In this document: piece after piece, positions 25,489 through 35,100 of the stretch
How positions within the stretch are numbered: the first letter of the stretch is position 1
Layout of the letters: each line of letters begins with the position of its first letter
Assembly (NCBI RefSeq): GCF_012275445.1
Contig: NZ_JAAZQK010000002.1
Span: forward strand, 614,006 to 656,604
From: Rhizobacter sp. SG703
Lineage (GTDB): Bacteria; Pseudomonadota; Gammaproteobacteria; Burkholderiales; Burkholderiaceae_C
Direction: 5' to 3'
Length of the DNA stretch: 42,599 nucleotides
The notes under the pieces: generated by a model
Database searches by the model: none
Told to the model about the DNA's origin: nothing
What the model saw: the letters and a program-made list of their open reading frames with translations, nothing else
Translations under genes and position numbers: made by a program

Positions 25489-26253
25489 ATGATTTCCAAC
25501 GTTCGTCCCGTCGTCAGAGCCGGTGCCCTGGCCCTGGGCATCCTCACGCTGTTCTCCGCCCAGGCCGATGAGGACCGGCAGGGCTCGCAATGGGGCCTCG
25601 GCCTCGTGACCCTGTACGACCGCAAGCCTTATCGAAGTTTCGACAACAAGGCGAAGGCTCTGCCCTTCGTCTTCTACGACAGCCGCTGGGTCAGCCTGGT
25701 CGGACCGACCCTCGATCTGAAGCTGCTGTCGACCGACTCGCTGTCGTTCAGCGCGAGGCTGCACTATGCCGGGGACGGATACGAGCCCGACGACTCCCCC
25801 GACCTGGCCGGCATGGCCGAACGCAAGGCGAGCTTCTGGGTCGGCGGCGCGAGCAGTTGGAAGACCGACCTTGCAACACTGTCCGTCGAACTGCTGGGAG
25901 ACGCCTCGCGCAAAAGCAAGGGCAAACGCGCCAGCCTGGGCATCGAACGCGAGTTCAAGGCCGGCGACTTCGACTTCACGCCGCGCCTCGCACTCCACCG
26001 CTTCGATGGAAAGTACGTCAACTACTACTACGGCGTGAGCGCGGATGAATCCACCTCGACGCGCCGGTATTACCTGGGCAAGGCCACGACGAACGTTGAA
26101 GCCGGGGTGAGGATCGGCTATTCGCTCGCGCCACGCCACAAGCTGTCGCTCGACCTGAGCACGATCCGCTTGGGCTCCAGCATCAAGGAAAGCCCCCTGG
26201 TGGAGCGCTCCAGGCAAGACGGCGTCCGATTCGGCTACCTGTATCTCTTCTGA
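25489..26253 (+). CDS. MipA/OmpV-family outer-membrane protein
   Basis: The protein has 254 residues; GGAG lies four bases before the ATG at 25489. A signal peptide ends at SAQA, before DEDRQGS. The mature part has the family's features: an early WGLGLVTLYDRKPYRSFDN block, ALPFVFYDSRWVSLVGPTLD, alternating barrel strands and a C-terminal aromatic RFGYLYLF. MipA/OmpV proteins are outer-membrane barrels linked to MltA-MrcB scaffolding in E. coli, or induced by polymyxin and other envelope stress through a neighbouring two-component system. It is followed 3 bases later by the ArnT-like gene, so the two form one operon under the divergent regulator. Confidence 0.87.
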   Translation: MISNVRPVVRAGALALGILTLFSAQADEDRQGSQWGLGLVTLYDRKPYRSFDNKAKALPFVFYDSRWVSLVGPTLDLKLLSTDSLSFSARLHYAGDGYEPDDSPDLAGMAERKASFWVGGASSWKTDLATLSVELLGDASRKSKGKRASLGIEREFKAGDFDFTPRLALHRFDGKYVNYYYGVSADESTSTRRYYLGKATTNVEAGVRIGYSLAPRHKLSLDLSTIRLGSSIKESPLVERSRQDGVRFGYLYLF

Positions 26254-26256
26254 GCG

Positions 26257-27831
26257 ATGCAGGCCACAAGCCCTTCAGGTCGCCTGTCGAAGGCGATGGC
26301 AAGCGCTGCCACGGGTGCCCGATGGCTGCCCGTCCGTTTCGAAGCCGGGACACTGGCCGCGGTGCTGCTCATCGCCGCATTGTTGACGCTGCGCCTGTTC
26401 GCCATGGCGTGGCTGCCGTTGATGGACACCACCGAGGCGCGCTACGCCGAGATCGGCCGCAAGATGCTCGAGCTCGGCGATTGGATCACGCCTTGGCATG
26501 ACTACGGCGTGCCGTTCTGGGCCAAGCCGCCGCTGTCGTTCTGGCTCACCGCGGCGAGCATGAAGGTGTTCGGCGTCAACGAGCTCGCGGCACGGTTGCC
26601 CCACTTCCTGTGCATGCTGTTCGTCGCCGCGGCATGCGGCCGCCTGGCGGCATCACGCCGCGACACCCCACCGCTGGCCACCCTCGGCCTGCTGTGCGGT
26701 GCGGCCCTGTCCCTGGTCTCGGCGGGCGCCGTGATGACCGACGAAGCCCTCGTGGTCGGCACCACGCTCGCGCTGTGCGGCCTGTGGCAGGCCTTGCACG
26801 GGCCGCGGCATCGCGACGGCGCCATCCTGTTGTTTGCCGGCTTGGCGATCGGACTGCTGGCCAAGGGCCCGCTGGTGCTCGTGCTGGCAGGCCTTCCGAC
26901 GGCAGCCTGGGCTGTGTGGACAGGGCAGGGGCGCCGCTTGCTGAGGGAGGTCCCGTGGATCCCGGGGCTGGCAGCGACGACCGCGGCGGCCGCCTGGTGG
27001 TACATCGCGGCAGAACTGAAGACGCCCGGCTTCATCGACTACTACATCGTCGGTGAACATTGGCACCGCTTCCTCACGCCGGGATGGTCCGGCGACCGCT
27101 ATGGCTTTGCCCATGCCTTTCCTGCGGGAACGATCTGGCTCTTCGCGCTGGTTTCGACCCTGCCCTGGCCGCTGCTGCTGCTGGCCGCGGCATCCACGCC
27201 TCGTGTGCCACGGTCCAAGGCTGCCAGCCCCGATGCCGACACGCGCTCATGGCATGCCTACCTTGCGTGCTGGTCACTGGCGCCGCTCGTGTTCTTCACA
27301 ACGGCGCGCAACATCATCCTGCCGTATGTGCTGCCGGCCTTGCCGCCGATGGCCTTGCTGGCCAGCCACTGGCTGGGGCGTCGCGTCGGCTCAGGACGCA
27401 TGCACGCCTGGATTGCCGGGGGACTGGCGCTGTCGACCGCCAGCGCACTGGGACTCCTGATCCACACCGAGCGTTCGGGCACTGTCGCCCGCAGTTCTGC
27501 CAAGGCCGTTGTCAACGCCTGGGAAGCGCAGCGCCGACGGAACGGCGAGCCGCTGGTGTTCGTGACCGAACGACTTCACTCGGCTTCGTTCTACAGCGCA
27601 GGCCGGGCGGAGTTCGTCGCCTCCCTGGCCGAGGCGCTGAAGCGCCTGGCACCGAACGGCGGCTTTGTCGCGCTGCGCGATGACGACACCAGCCTCCTTG
27701 CAAGGTTCGACTGCGTCACGCAGCGAACCGAGGTCGGCGGCTTCGTCCTGCTCCACCTGCCTTCGCCGGCGTGGCCCCTGGCCGGTACCGGTACGCTGGC
27801 CACGCACCGCCACCTTGCCTGTGGCGGCTGA
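26257..27831 (+). CDS. ArnT-like integral-membrane glycosyltransferase (GT83/PMT family)
   Basis: The protein has 524 residues with about ten to twelve membrane helices. The first periplasmic loop carries the catalytic-type motif D57-TTE-ARYAEIGRKML and then AKPPLSFWL, both characteristic of ArnT and related lipid A sugar transferases that use undecaprenyl-phosphate donors. The C-terminal ~110 residues form a soluble periplasmic domain (PLVFVTERLHSASFYSAG). The start ATG lies three bases after the MipA/OmpV stop, indicating co-transcription. By family it would add aminoarabinose or a related sugar to lipid A and so alter surface charge. The donor sugar genes are not in the window, so the exact sugar is unknown. 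Confidence 0.87.
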   Translation: MQATSPSGRLSKAMASAATGARWLPVRFEAGTLAAVLLIAALLTLRLFAMAWLPLMDTTEARYAEIGRKMLELGDWITPWHDYGVPFWAKPPLSFWLTAASMKVFGVNELAARLPHFLCMLFVAAACGRLAASRRDTPPLATLGLLCGAALSLVSAGAVMTDEALVVGTTLALCGLWQALHGPRHRDGAILLFAGLAIGLLAKGPLVLVLAGLPTAAWAVWTGQGRRLLREVPWIPGLAATTAAAAWWYIAAELKTPGFIDYYIVGEHWHRFLTPGWSGDRYGFAHAFPAGTIWLFALVSTLPWPLLLLAAASTPRVPRSKAASPDADTRSWHAYLACWSLAPLVFFTTARNIILPYVLPALPPMALLASHWLGRRVGSGRMHAWIAGGLALSTASALGLLIHTERSGTVARSSAKAVVNAWEAQRRRNGEPLVFVTERLHSASFYSAGRAEFVASLAEALKRLAPNGGFVALRDDDTSLLARFDCVTQRTEVGGFVLLHLPSPAWPLAGTGTLATHRHLACGG

Positions 27832-28010
27832 TCCAGAATCGAGACCCCTGGCCTCGACCCTGACGCATGAACAACGACTCGACGTCTCGGAAAAGGATCT
27901 CGCCCGCGTGGTCGACCATCTGCGTGCCATGCCGGCCTGACGCTTGTGCGCCTGCCGCAGCGTCGACCGGCGCGCGCAGGTGTGCGCGTCGATCCCCCAT
28001 CGCCGGCTGG

Positions 28011-28514
28011 TCACGAACCCAAAACGCGGCGCCAGAATCGATGCAAGACTGCCCGCCCTGAGGCCTGCAGGTGCGAGAGTGGAATGCGGGACAGCACAGT
28101 CTCCGTCAAAACAACGCCATGCGGGTCACCGTGGTCGGCCGCCAATTGCCGCACAACCTCGTATTCCGCGCTGATCGCTGCCATCTGCTCAAACCGCGTT
28201 CTCGAATTGGCGTCCCCCGATGCCATCACACTCGCAAGCTCAAGGGCGGCCATGTAAATCGCTTCATTCGCCAGGACGCCTCGTGAGGCTTTGCCGCTGT
28301 CAAGATCCTTGATCAGAAACGTATCTTGGGACTTGACTCCGAGCGGCGACAGCAGAATTTTCGCGAACGCCATCGGCACGAACGCAATCAGGCATTCCGC
28401 GTCTTCTTTTTCGACGCCATGAACTGAGAGCTTCCGCACGAGTTCGTCGAGATCGTCGAAGCAACTGCGACTCGCGACCTGCATGAAGAGAAGAACCTTC
28501 TGATTCGGAAGCAC
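28011..28514 (-). CDS. Uncharacterised small cytoplasmic protein
   Basis: The open frame reaches 28583, but a GTG at 28514 has AGGAGG four bases upstream and gives a 167-residue protein (start VLPNQKVLLFMQVASRSC), so it is preferred. It is mostly helical and acidic in the first half (FDDLDELVRKLSVHGVEKED). A hydrophobic helix AFVPMAFAKILLSPLGV follows, then KDLDSGKASRGVLANEAIYM and a C-terminal basic tail. There is no signal peptide. GC is lower than in the flanking genes. It lies downstream of the DUF1311 gene on the same strand. I do not recognise the family. Confidence 0.55.
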   Translation of the reverse strand: MLPNQKVLLFMQVASRSCFDDLDELVRKLSVHGVEKEDAECLIAFVPMAFAKILLSPLGVKSQDTFLIKDLDSGKASRGVLANEAIYMAALELASVMASGDANSRTRFEQMAAISAEYEVVRQLAADHGDPHGVVLTETVLSRIPLSHLQASGRAVLHRFWRRVLGS

Positions 28515-28695
28515 ATGCCCTCCTGAGATTGCGAGGCGGTGGAACTTGTCACCAGGTGTTTTGGAAACTCGGCGTGGGGCCATGCGATCGAAAACGGCAG
28601 CTGAACACCGGGCATGAGGGTTGAGCTACGGCCGCAGCCCATTGAATACTCTGCCGATGATGTGGCTGGCATTTCGCGAAGCCCTGCGTGGGAAC

Positions 28696-29091
28696 TCACT
28701 CGAAATAGGACAACAAATCCTCAAGGTACTTCGTTCTCTCCGCAGTGGTTTCAGCCATGCAGTCACCCAGTTTGGCTGAAGCAAAAGAGCCGCCCGCGCC
28801 TTCATACGTCGCCTCGAACGCGCAATGCGACTTCTGGAATTTCAGCCAGTCTCGTTGCGCGATCTGCAAGTTCTCTTCCATCGCCGCTTCACCGTGCTTG
28901 CGGAGAGCATTCCGAAGTTGCCAGTACGCGATGTTCAACTTGACATCGGCGGCTGCGTGTCGCGCCGCGGCGCAGGCGACCAGCTCTGCTCCGTGTTCCG
29001 GAGATTCGCAGTTCGGCCCCTTCTCCGCTGCAAATGTGCAGAGGTTCAATGTCAGCAACGCTCCAGTGGCAAGCAACCTCGGGTGACTCAT
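28696..29091 (-). CDS. Secreted DUF1311/LprI-family protein
   Basis: The protein has 131 residues from ATG at 29091 with a strong GGAGGA upstream. A signal peptide MSHPRLLATGALLTLNLCTF ends near AAEKGPN. The mature protein has the family's pattern: CESPEHGAELVACAAARH, AYWQLRNALRK, AQRDWLKFQKSHCAFEA, GGSFASAKLGDCMAE and RTKYLEDLLSYFE, including the paired cysteines. LprI-type proteins are small periplasmic or secreted helical proteins; some inhibit lysozyme. It is encoded 85 bases downstream of the RTX gene on the same strand, and its GC is intermediate (33 of 60 in one counted line). A protective role towards the RTX effector is possible but unproven. Confidence 0.85.
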   Translation of the reverse strand: MSHPRLLATGALLTLNLCTFAAEKGPNCESPEHGAELVACAAARHAAADVKLNIAYWQLRNALRKHGEAAMEENLQIAQRDWLKFQKSHCAFEATYEGAGGSFASAKLGDCMAETTAERTKYLEDLLSYFE

Positions 29092-29176
29092 CTTTTTCCT
29101 CCGACCGTATCGAGGCTGGCTGGCGGCGCGCCGCATGGCGTGCTTGAGGCGAACAGTGCGCCCTGGCGCGTCATGC

Positions 29177-32100
29177 TCAAATCGTCTGATGCGACACGGC
29201 GATGTCCAGCGAGTACCGCCTCGCCTCGGAACCCATGTACAGACCGGTGTCGCTCTCCGCGGGCACCGAGAACTGCGCCATCGAAGAGATCAGCGCAGCC
29301 GCTTCCTGATCCATCGACAACACGCCGCCGCCCAGCGACTGCGTCGGCGTGACCGACAGCGGCACCTGCGAACCCGGGATCAGGCTACCGTCGCCCAGCC
29401 GGATCTCTTCGATCTTGTTCGCCGTGCCGACGTACCAGTTGCTCACCGTCAGCTTGTCCGCCGTGTTGCCGGTCAGGCCGATCACCAGGTTGTTGCCGCT
29501 GCGAGTGAGCGTGACCTGCGACGCGGTAATGCCCGCGCCGAGCTCGATGCGGTCGCTTCCGCCTGCATCGCTCAGCGTGTCGCTGCCGTCGCCCAGGCCC
29601 CAGCGGTAAACGTCGTTGCTGCTGGTCGAGCTGTCGGTCAACGTGTCGTTGCCGGCGCCGCCCGCGTAGGTGTCGTTGCCCTCGGCACCAATCAGCGTGT
29701 TGCCACCGCTGTTGCCGATCAGCACGTTGGCGCCGGCATTGCCGGTGGCGTTGATGGCGCTCGACCCCGTCAGCGTGATGTTCTCGATGTTCGCCGTGGC
29801 GGCGATGCTCCAGGCCACGGCACTGTTGACAGTGTCGGTGCCTTCGCCCGCGTTCTCGGTCACCACGTCGGTGCTGACGTTCACGAAGTACACGTCGTTG
29901 CCCGCACCGCCCACCAGCGTGTCGTTGCCCAGGCCGCCGTCGAGCGTGTCGTTGCCTGCGGCGCCGGCCAGCGTGTTGTTTCCGCTGTTCCCCGTCAACA
30001 GGTTGTCCAACGCATTGCCGGTACCGCTGATGCCAGCGCTGCCCACAAGCACGAGGTTCTCGACGTTGGTGGCCAGCGTGTAGGTGGTCGAGGTCGACTC
30101 CACAGTGTCAGTGCCCGCGCCGCTCGCCTCGGTGATTGCATCGCCGCTCACATCGACCACGTAGACATCGTTGCCGGCGCCGCCGATCAGGCTGTCGCTG
30201 CCAACACCGCCGTCCAGGCGGTTGTCACCTGCGTTTCCGGTGAGCACGTTCGCCAAGCCGTTGCCGGTGGCGGCCAGATTGGCGGTGCCGGTCAAGGTCA
30301 GCCGCTCGACTTCGGTGGTCAGCGAATAGCTGACAGACGACTCGACGGTATCGGTCCCGCCGCCCGACACCTCGGTGATCACGTCGGCCGCGTTGTCAAC
30401 GACGTAGGTATCGTTGCCAGCACCCCCGATCATCGTGTCCGCACCGATCCCTCCGTCCAGCCGGTTGGCGCCCGCACCGCCCGTCAACCTGTTGGCCTGG
30501 TCGTTGCCGGTGCCGTTGATCGTCCCGGTGCCGGTCAGCGTCAGATTCTCCAGATTGCTCCCCAGGCTCCAGGTCACGCTGGACGACACGCTGTCCATGC
30601 CTTCGCCTGTCAGCTCGATCACGACGTCAGCGCTGGCGTTGACGACGTAGCTGTCGTCGCCCTTGCCGCCTTGCATGGTGTCGTTGCCTGTGCCGCCGTC
30701 CAGGAGATCATTGCCGGCATGGCCGAACAGCTGGTCGTTGCCACCGAGCCCGGACAAGGTGTCGTTTCCGGACAGGCCCTCCAGGACATCGGCAGACGAG
30801 CCTCCGACCAGCATCAGGTTGGACATAACGACCGTGAGCACGAACGGCGCGGTGACCGTACTGCCCGCCCGATCCTCGGCTGTGACCACGACATTCAAGG
30901 CGCCTTGATCGACCGCCTCGGCCACCCCGCTGAAGCGCAGGGTCTCCGGATCGAAATGCAGCCAGGCGGGCAGCGGGCTGCCGTCAGCCTGCCGCGCTGA
31001 GAGGATCAGCGCGTCGCCGGCATCCGCATCGGCAAAGGTCCCCGCCGGGATGTCGACACCCAGCCAAGAACCTTCGTCGACCGTCTGCGCCTGCAAGTCC
31101 AGCTGGCGCGTCGGCGCATGCTCGCCCGAAAGATCGTTCATGTGGGTCAGGATGTCCGCCAGGGACCAAGCGGTCCCATCATCGAACTCCAGGCGTTGCA
31201 ACGGATTCGCTGCGCCATACGGATCGTTCTGGGCGAAGAACGACACAACCTCGATCCGGTCGGTGCTGCCGATGATACTGATGAACAGGTCGTCGCCGTG
31301 GCGCATCAGCGTCAGGTCGCCGACGCCAATGCCCGATGCCAGGCGCAGGACGTTCTGGCGGCCCGAGGTCGCGTCTGCGGCCTCCATCAGCGTGTCGCGG
31401 CCAGCGCCGCGCTGGAAGAGATAGACATCATTGCCGGCGCCGCCATCGAGGACGTCTGCCCCGTGTCCCCCCGTCAGCGTGTCGGCACCGCTGCCGCCCT
31501 GCAGCGTGTCGGCACCGCCGCCGCCGCCGATCACGTCGTCGCCCAGGCCACCGAAGATCGAATCGGCGTCCAGGGTCCCTTGAAGACGGTCCGCAGCATC
31601 GGTCCCGCCGAAGTACCGTGCCAGGATGTCCGACTCCGTCCACACCGTGCCGTCGGCAAACACGAACCGGTTGACCGGGTTCCAGTCCATATCGCCCGGG
31701 GCGGAGCGATGGAAGAAGCCGTCAAGGGTGATGCTGTCGCCGGATCCCTTGAGCGCCACGGTCAAGGACTCCCACCCCCGAGGACCTTCCGTCGTCCCGC
31801 TGGTGAACGAGTTGACCGGGAGAGCGGCATCGAACACGCGTTTGAGTTCGATATCCGCAGCGGAAACCTCCGCCTTGAACATCAAGGTGCCGTCCGACCC
31901 ACCATCGATGCCAATGAAGTCTCTGCCATCTCCCTTGCCGAACAGGTAGGTGTCGGCCCCCTCTCCGCCAGACAGCACATCATCGCCAGCTCCGCCGTCG
32001 AGCGTGTCGGCACCCCGCCCACCCTCCAGCAGGTCGTTCTGCTGGTCGCCACTGAGCACGTCGTTACCGTCCTCACCGAAGAGGCTGTCATCGTCTCCGC

Positions 32101-35100
32101 CGCCGCTCAGGGTGTCGTTGTCGCCGCGACCGAAAATCTGATGCTGGCCAGCACTGCCCAACACCAGGTCCTTGGTGGCAAAGCCGGTGATGCTGTTGTC
32201 CCCGGCATCGGTGAGCAGGGTCCGCTGCTTGATGTCCGGCAGCGCCCAGATCGTCCCGTCGGAAAAGCGGATCTGCTCGACGCCGCGCACCGTCGAACCG
32301 GAGGGGTCGAAGACGACGCGGAACTGAATACTGTCGCCGGTGTCGCGGATGCGCAGCGTCACGTACTCGCCGCCGAATCTCAGGTCCACATCGCCGGGCA
32401 GCACGCCGCTCTTCAACTGGATCGAATCCGAGTCGCCGAGCACGTTGGAGTAGCCGTTGACGTTGTCGATGCCATCGCCGCGCCCGAACAGGATGACGTC
32501 GCTGCCGGCACCCGCATCGATCGCGTCGTCGCCCTGGTCGCCACTGATCGTGTCGTTGCCGCTGCCACCGAAGAGGTAGTCCACGCCAGTGCCACCGGAC
32601 AGCACGTCATTGCCGGCATCGCCGAACAGGCGGTCGTTCTGCGCGTCGCCCGACAGCGTGTCGTCGCCTGCGCCGCCGGCCAGCATGTCCGCGCCCTGTT
32701 GGCCCGACAGGAGGTCCGCCGCCGGCGTTCCCATCGCGTTGTCGTTGCCCGCACCGGTCGCCCCCAGCCACGCCGTCACGGACGCCTTGTCCCAGCTCGA
32801 TCCGTCGGCGAACCGGATCAGTTCGCCCTGGTAGCCCGACTGCGCCGCGCTCGCGCTGAAGTAGTTGTCGAGCACCAGCACGTCGGAGGTCCCCTTGATT
32901 GCGATATGGAGCGAACCCGAGGCCTGATCCGGCTGCGTCGTGTTCGTCGACCAGCTCAGGACGAGGTCGCTCGGACTGATGCCGGCATCGAGTTCTATGA
33001 CATCGCCGATGCGGTCGGCATCTGCCCCCAAGACCTGGTCAATGTCCGACCCGCGACCGAAGCGGATCACGTCGGTGCCGGTGCCACCCCGGATTTGATC
33101 TGTGCCAGCGCCGCCGCGGACGGTGTCGTCACCGTCACCGGCGTCAATGAAGCTGGCCTCCGCGCCACCATTGAGGCTGTCTGCACCCGCGGTTCCCGTG
33201 AGGGCCGGCGTGCTCCAAGGGTCCTCGGTGCGCAACTGGACAACATCTTGAATGCTGAGCAGCGTACCGTCCGCAAACCGGATCTTGGCGACCCGCGAAG
33301 GCGAAGACGAACTGGGGTAGCCGTAGAAGTAGCCCTGAATCAACAAGCTGTCCTGCGTGTTGCCTTTGACCGAGATCAGAAGGTTTGTCGGGTCGCCGTC
33401 GATGGGCGTGGAGAAACTGATATCCGCGAGCGTGAGTCCCGCCCCGATCTGGACCGTGTCTTCGAGATCGCCGGGGAGACTGTAGTTGTGGAGGGAGTCG
33501 TGCCCCGCCCCCCGACCGAAGAGATAGACGTCGGCGCCTCGCCCTCCATTGAGAACATCGTCGCCGGACCCGCCGTCGAGCGTGTCGCTACCTGCGCCGT
33601 CATGCAGCACGTCATCGCCAGCGTCGCCCAGCAGCAGGTCGTTGCCGGCGCCGCCCGAGAGGGTGTCATTGCCGAACCCGCCGTTCAATGTGTCGTTCGA
33701 GGTATAGCCGATGATGTCATCGTCGCCATCGGTCGGCATTAGCAGTCGGGCCCGGACATCGTCTTGAGACCAGACCGTCCCGTCGGCAAAGTGAATCCCC
33801 TCCAGTCCGAAGACGCCGTCGTAGTCGTTGTCGATGGGGCCAACCGGAGTCGCGTAGTACAGCGAGTCCTGCGTGCCCTTGATGCCGAGCAGGAAGCCAC
33901 TGCCCCAGCTCTTGAGTTCGACATCCTGTGTGGACACGCCGGTGCCCAGCACAATCCGGTCGAAGGGTGGTGCGCCGAAGCCCGGGGCATAGCCCAGGAT
34001 TTGGTCCTGTCCCGCCCCTCGGCCGAAGAGGTAGGTGTCGCCACCCTCACCACCATCGAGACTGTCATTGCCGGCGCCACCGTCCAGCGTGTCGTCACCG
34101 AACCCGCCGACCAGGATGTCTTCCGCTTCGCCGCCCAGCAACAAGTCGGCACCGCTGCCTCCGTCGAGGCTGTCCGGTGCGGCGCCGCCACTGAGCGTGT
34201 CGTCGCCGTCCCCGCCTTGCAAGGTGTCCTGGCCCCATTCCCCCAAAAGCGAATCGGCGCCCGCGCCGCCTACCAGCACGTCGCGGCCGCCACCTCCGAG
34301 GAGCGTGTCGTTGCCGATTCCGCCCACAAGGGAATCGTTGCCTTCCGAGGCGACGCCCGGCAGTGGTTGGGGTTGTCCGAAATGAAGCATGGTCCCGTCG
34401 GAAAACACCACGTCCACCGCGCCGGCCAAGCTCATTCCGTCATACCCTGCGGTATCGCGAAATTCCAGGTAGGTTTGCGTCCGGTTGCTGATGTCGGCCA
34501 GGGTCAAAGCACTGTCCACACGAACGATGTCCACGCCGTCGGACGGTTGCAGTCCGCCACGCACCAGGTCAACGCCGGATCCACGGCCGAAGAGATAGGT
34601 GTCCACGCCGGCGCCCCCGTCCAGGGTATCGTTGCCGGCGCCACCGGACATGGTGTCGTTGCCGAGCCCACCGAACAGCTGATCCGCGCCGTCGTTGCCC
34701 AGCAGGAGATCCGCACCGTCCAATCCTTGCAGCACGTCGTCGCTGCTTCCTCCCGTCAGCGTATCGCTCTGGTTGGATCCCAGGACTGCGATGCCGTCGG
34801 GCATCACTGCCGGGAAGGGAATGCCTTGGGCCACCAAGTCGTCCCAGAGCACCACATCGCCATTGCTCAGCAGGATGCGGTCGAACGGCCGGTTCGAGGA
34901 ATACACGCTGGTGTTGCGGCTGAAATCGAAGCTGAGAACTTCCTGGGTGCTGCCGAGCACCAGTTGCATCTGCCCGGCGCTGTTGAAGCGCAGATGCAGG
35001 TCGGCTGCAGCAACGCCGGTGCCCAGCTTGAGCGTGTTGCCGGCGTCATGCGAGGTGACCGGACCGGGATCCACGACGATCAAGTCGTTGCCGTCGCCCA

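Noticed and set aside
27821-27940. Possible 39-codon peptide gene overlapping the ArnT-like stop (GTG start)
   Set aside because: The sequence is mildly protein-like (THEQRLDVSEKDLARVVDHL), but there is no ribosome site and no recognised family; too weak to list as a gene.
31118-33742. 874-codon plus-strand frame opposite the RTX gene
   Set aside because: Same reason: regular repeats remove stop codons in one antisense frame.
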